Made by a program: the position numbers and the translations under genes | Source of the DNA: Chitinophagales bacterium | GTDB lineage: Bacteria; Bacteroidota; Bacteroidia; Chitinophagales; LD1 | Direction of reading: 5' to 3' | Assembly (NCBI GenBank): GCA_016786765.1 | Contig: JAEUUZ010000059.1 | Span: 224,255 to 288,254 of the forward strand | DNA: 64,000 nt | Shown here: piece by piece, positions 62,009 to 64,000 of the stretch | Layout: every line of letters begins with the position of its first letter | Numbering within the stretch: position 1 is the stretch's first letter | The notes under the pieces: model-generated | What the model saw: only the letters and a program-made list of their open reading frames with translations | Told to the model about the DNA's origin: nothing | Database searches by the model: none

Positions 62009-62816
62009 CTTCGTCTATATTAAATACTTTTTGATCTTCCGGAATATTCGTGGCATTGTTGCGTTGTAGAATTTCGCGTACCAACGACATATAATTCTGC
62101 GCTCCCTTGCTATCGGCATCATACATAATAGCCGGTTTACCGAAACTCGGTGCTTCACCCAACTTCGTGTTGCGCTGAATTAACGTGTCGTACACAATAT
62201 TTTCGAAGTGCTTTTTAATTTCTTCTACTACTTGATTCGATAAACGTAAACGTTGATCGTACATCGTCAGCAAAATACCCTCAATTTCCAAATCGGGATT
62301 TAAACGCGTTTGCACGATTTTAATTGTGTTCAATAACTTACCCAATCCCTCCAATGCAAAATACTCGCATTGCACCGGAATCAACACCGAATCCGAAGCC
62401 GTAAGCGCATTCACCGTAATCAAACCTAACGATGGCGAGCAGTCAATCAAAATGTAGTCGTAATCGTCTTTGATTTCCGCCAACATTTCTTTCATAATCT
62501 TCTCCCGGTTCGGGTGATTAATCAACTCAATTTCGGCACCCACCAAATCCAAATGCGAAGGCAAAAGGTAAAGGTTGGGGGTGTTGGTTTCCAAAATAAT
62601 ATCCTTTGGTTTCACCTCGTTGATTAAGCATTCGTACAAGCTTACTTTTACATTGCGCAAGTCGAAACCCACGCCCGATGTGGCATTCGCCTGCGGGTCG
62701 GCATCAATCAATAAGGTCTTGTATTCCAAAACACCCAAACTGGCTGCAATGTTAATTGCAGAAGTTGTTTTTCCAACGCCACCTTTCTGATTGGCAAGTG
62801 TGATAATTTTTCCCAT
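61998..62816 (-). CDS. parA: Chromosome-partitioning ATPase ParA/Soj
   Basis: A 272-residue deviant-Walker ATPase: KGGVGKTTSAINIAASL (residues 11-27), LIDADPQANAT, DYDYILIDCSPSLGLITVNAL. It uses ParB-DNA complexes to segregate origins. It begins 1 base after the MBL hydrolase stop, so the MBL gene, parA, parB and the DUF5683-like gene are in one minus-strand operon. Confidence 0.97.
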   Translation of the reverse strand: MGKIITLANQKGGVGKTTSAINIAASLGVLEYKTLLIDADPQANATSGVGFDLRNVKVSLYECLINEVKPKDIILETNTPNLYLLPSHLDLVGAEIELINHPNREKIMKEMLAEIKDDYDYILIDCSPSLGLITVNALTASDSVLIPVQCEYFALEGLGKLLNTIKIVQTRLNPDLEIEGILLTMYDQRLRLSNQVVEEIKKHFENIVYDTLIQRNTKLGEAPSFGKPAIMYDADSKGAQNYMSLVREILQRNNATNIPEDQKVFNIDEDGE

Positions 62817-62817
62817 T

Positions 62818-63504
62818 TTATAATTCTATCGTTTCTCCAATACTTGGAAGTAGTAATTCAATTTCTTTTTCGCCAAAGGTCACCTTCGCCTTATTGTGAT
62901 CGATTTTTATGTAGCCAAACGTGTCGTAATGCAAACCCACCACTTTGCGCGCTCCACAGAACTCCGCAGCCAAAGCTGCATCATCCATACCCATAGTAAA
63001 GTTATCGCCAATGGGCAATAGGGCGGTGGTTAAATGCGGACAAAAATGCGGTATCAATTTCATGTCCATCGTTAAAGCCGTATCTCCGGCATAATAGAAG
63101 GCCTTGCCCTCGCCACCGTCAATAATAAAGCCCATCGGGTTGCCGCCATTCGTACCATCGGGTAAAACCGATGAATGTTGCGCCACCACACATTTCACAG
63201 TACCGAAGTCGAAGGTCCATTTACCGCCCGTGTTCATCGGGTGACCGTTCTCCAACCCCTGCTTTTGGAACCAAGTCACAATCTCAAAATTGCTCACAAT
63301 CTTCGCCTTGGTGCGTTCCGCAATGCGTTTCACATCCGCCACATGGTCTTCGTGCCCGTGCGAAAGCAAAATGTAGTCGGCCGGAATCTCATCCACATGG
63401 ATGCTTTTAGCCAATTCGTTGTAAGTAATAAACGGGTCAAACAACAAGGTTTTTCCATTCACCACCACCGAAAAGCAAGCATGGCCATAATACGTAAACT
63501 GCAT
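62818..63504 (-). CDS. UPF0173-type metal-dependent hydrolase (MBL fold)
   Basis: A 228-residue metallo-beta-lactamase-fold hydrolase. It has FDPFITYN, the metal motif LSHGHEDHVAD (HxHxDH), QHSS, YYAGDTAL (Asp/His ligand) and GLHYDTF at the end. I start at the ATG at 63504 (MQFTYYGHACF), the usual start of the family; the extra ten residues upstream are not. The substrate is unknown. Its leader contains the DnaA-box-like sites. Confidence 0.93.
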   Translation of the reverse strand: MQFTYYGHACFSVVVNGKTLLFDPFITYNELAKSIHVDEIPADYILLSHGHEDHVADVKRIAERTKAKIVSNFEIVTWFQKQGLENGHPMNTGGKWTFDFGTVKCVVAQHSSVLPDGTNGGNPMGFIIDGGEGKAFYYAGDTALTMDMKLIPHFCPHLTTALLPIGDNFTMGMDDAALAAEFCGARKVVGLHYDTFGYIKIDHNKAKVTFGEKEIELLLPSIGETIEL

Positions 63505-63565
63505 ACCTTTTTCTTTGGCACAAATGTATTCCAAAGGCGCTCAAAAGAGGGCGCCAATTCTCAAC

Positions 63566-63633
63566 TTGTACACAAGAAAAATGTGTGAATGTATGTGGAT
63601 AACAGGTGGAAAACTCCATATTCCTGTGGGTAA
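63566..63633. promoter_or_regulatory. Cluster of DnaA-box-like sites upstream of the parAB operon
   Basis: TTGTACACA (63566-63574, one mismatch to TTATNCACA), TGTGGATAA (63594-63602, perfect, reverse orientation) and TGTGGGTAA (63625-63633, one mismatch, reverse) lie within 68 bases. They could be part of a replication origin or a DnaA-controlled promoter. The region is not notably AT-rich. Confidence 0.45.
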
Positions 63634-63651
63634 AGTGGTGTATATTGTTTT

Positions 63652-63726
63652 GTTGGGAGTTGCGAGTTGAGGGTTGGGGGTTATTGGTTGGGAGTTGGGA
63701 GGTTGAGTTTGAGATTTGGAGTTTAG
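63652..63726. repeat. G-rich degenerate repeat (GAGTTG/GGGTTGG words)
   Basis: About 75 bases of imperfect, tandem GAGTTGGG-, GGGTTGG- and GGTTGAG-type words, with no reading frame that looks like a protein. Such low-complexity tracts recur between genes in this phylum (from memory). Confidence 0.6.
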
Positions 63727-63772
63727 AAATTTTTGCCAATGGTCGATGTTATTACCGCACCATTCCTTAATG

Positions 63773-63871
63773 AATTTGGGCGTGCCCCCGCTAAGAAGCC
63801 GGGTCGGGCTTTCCGCTGCAACCTTTTTGCCTCACCCTTAGCCACGCAAAAAGGGTTTTCGCTTCAATCCT
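63773..63871. repeat. Structured Bacteroidota intergenic repeat
   Basis: Contains TTTGGGCGTGCCCCCGC, GGGTCGGGCTTTCCGCTGCA and GCAAAAAGGGTTTTCGCTTC, GC-rich words that stand out from the AT-rich surroundings. I remember near-identical words in intergenic regions of many Bacteroidota genomes, which would make this a dispersed structured repeat. The inner GGGCGTGCCC is a near-palindrome. Its function is unknown. Confidence 0.6.
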
Positions 63872-63915
63872 TTAGGTTCGTATTTGAATAGAAATATTGA
63901 ATTTAGCTAAAAGAG

Positions 63916-63983
63916 AAAGTGTTTAAGTAAACTACGCTTCAATCTGAGTAAAACTCATTTAGGGATAAAGACTTAAACACTTT
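63916..63983. repeat. 13-bp perfect inverted repeat with internal hairpin
   Basis: AAAGTGTTTAAGT (63916-63928) and its exact complement (63971-63983) flank 42 bases, with a small inner palindrome TGAGTAAAACTCA (63945-63957). A run TTTTT follows on the plus strand. It could be a long terminator hairpin for a gene beyond the window edge, or an end of a mobile element; the sequence past 64000 is needed to decide. Confidence 0.5.
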
Positions 63984-64000
63984 TTCATCAAAATCTCAAA

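Noticed and set aside
63171..63588. Plus-strand frames opposite the MBL hydrolase gene
   Set aside because: Shadows of a well-conserved minus-strand gene.
61103..64000. parS sites near parAB
   Set aside because: I looked for TGTTTCACGTGAAACA-like palindromes with a CACGTG core and saw none.
1..64000. tRNA genes and CRISPR arrays
   Set aside because: A visual search for the GGTTCGAATCC T-arm with acceptor pairing and for regularly spaced direct repeats found none.

Overview
The window reads as a contiguous chromosomal segment of a member of the Bacteroidota. The evidence is secreted proteins ending in type IX secretion (T9SS) type A and type B (gliding-motility style) sorting domains, the short primary sigma factor found in this phylum, promoter -7 elements of the TAnnTTTG/TAnnTTCG type, Bacteroidota-restricted families (DUF4296- and DUF5683-like), scarcity of Shine-Dalgarno sites, and low-to-moderate GC. 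I cannot place it below phylum. No rRNA, tRNA, CRISPR array, prophage or complete insertion sequence was seen; gene density is high and nearly all genes are intact.

Layout. 1-5775 (minus strand): a partial lipoprotein, then a glycoconjugate-type locus with a polytopic GT-C-like protein carrying C-terminal TPRs, two SAM methyltransferases and an epimerase/GT2 fusion. 5845-9774 (minus): DinB-like protein, the C-terminal half of a split transketolase, long-form GAPDH and the primary sigma factor. 9929-13144 (plus): ribulose-phosphate-3-epimerase/CBS fusion, DAHP synthase, PurM. 13157-20369 (plus): an inorganic-carbon supply cassette made of a small secreted-like protein, a SulP transporter, beta-carbonic anhydrase, DabA and DabB. 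20462-28369: deoxynucleoside kinase, a TPR-like protein, beta-oxidation enzymes (thiolase, FadJ-like), small lipoproteins, YggS, and a two-subunit 3-oxoacid CoA-transferase split by a small unknown gene. 28384-32092: membrane protein, PabC-like enzyme, photolyase. 32146-34939 (minus): a T9SS-exported copper monooxygenase-like protein with a putative CX4CH haem motif, and a LuxC-like acyl-CoA reductase. 35037-45103 (plus): Ddl, two glycosyltransferases, RibBA, an orphan response regulator, AhcY, coiled-coil protein/ZapA/RNase Y, phenylalanine hydroxylase. 45183-49252: three T9SS cargo proteins. 49309-53552: two small conserved proteins flanked by CTAG-rich repeats, then rplT-rpmI-infC (minus) divergent from thrS (plus). 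53549-60376: PAS histidine kinase, PurT, alpha/beta hydrolase, GH1 beta-glucosidase, SDR. 60381-63504 (minus): MBL hydrolase, ParA, ParB, DUF5683-like. 63505-64000 is gene-free and holds DnaA-box-like sites, a G-rich degenerate repeat, a phylum-typical structured repeat and a 13-bp inverted repeat.

How the genes work together. The SulP/carbonic anhydrase/DabAB block should supply bicarbonate for carboxylations in a cell with no RuBisCO in view. The beta-oxidation and CoA-transferase genes form a fatty-acid/ketoacid degradation neighbourhood. RPE-CBS next to DAHP synthase links pentose phosphates to aromatic synthesis, PurM and PurT serve purine synthesis, and ParAB with DnaA-box-like sites suggests proximity to a replication origin. 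The most unusual items are the exported copper monooxygenase with a cytochrome-like N-terminus, the RPE-CBS and epimerase-GT2 fusions, the CTAG-rich inverted repeats that encode the C-termini of two convergent genes, and the divergent thrS/infC arrangement.
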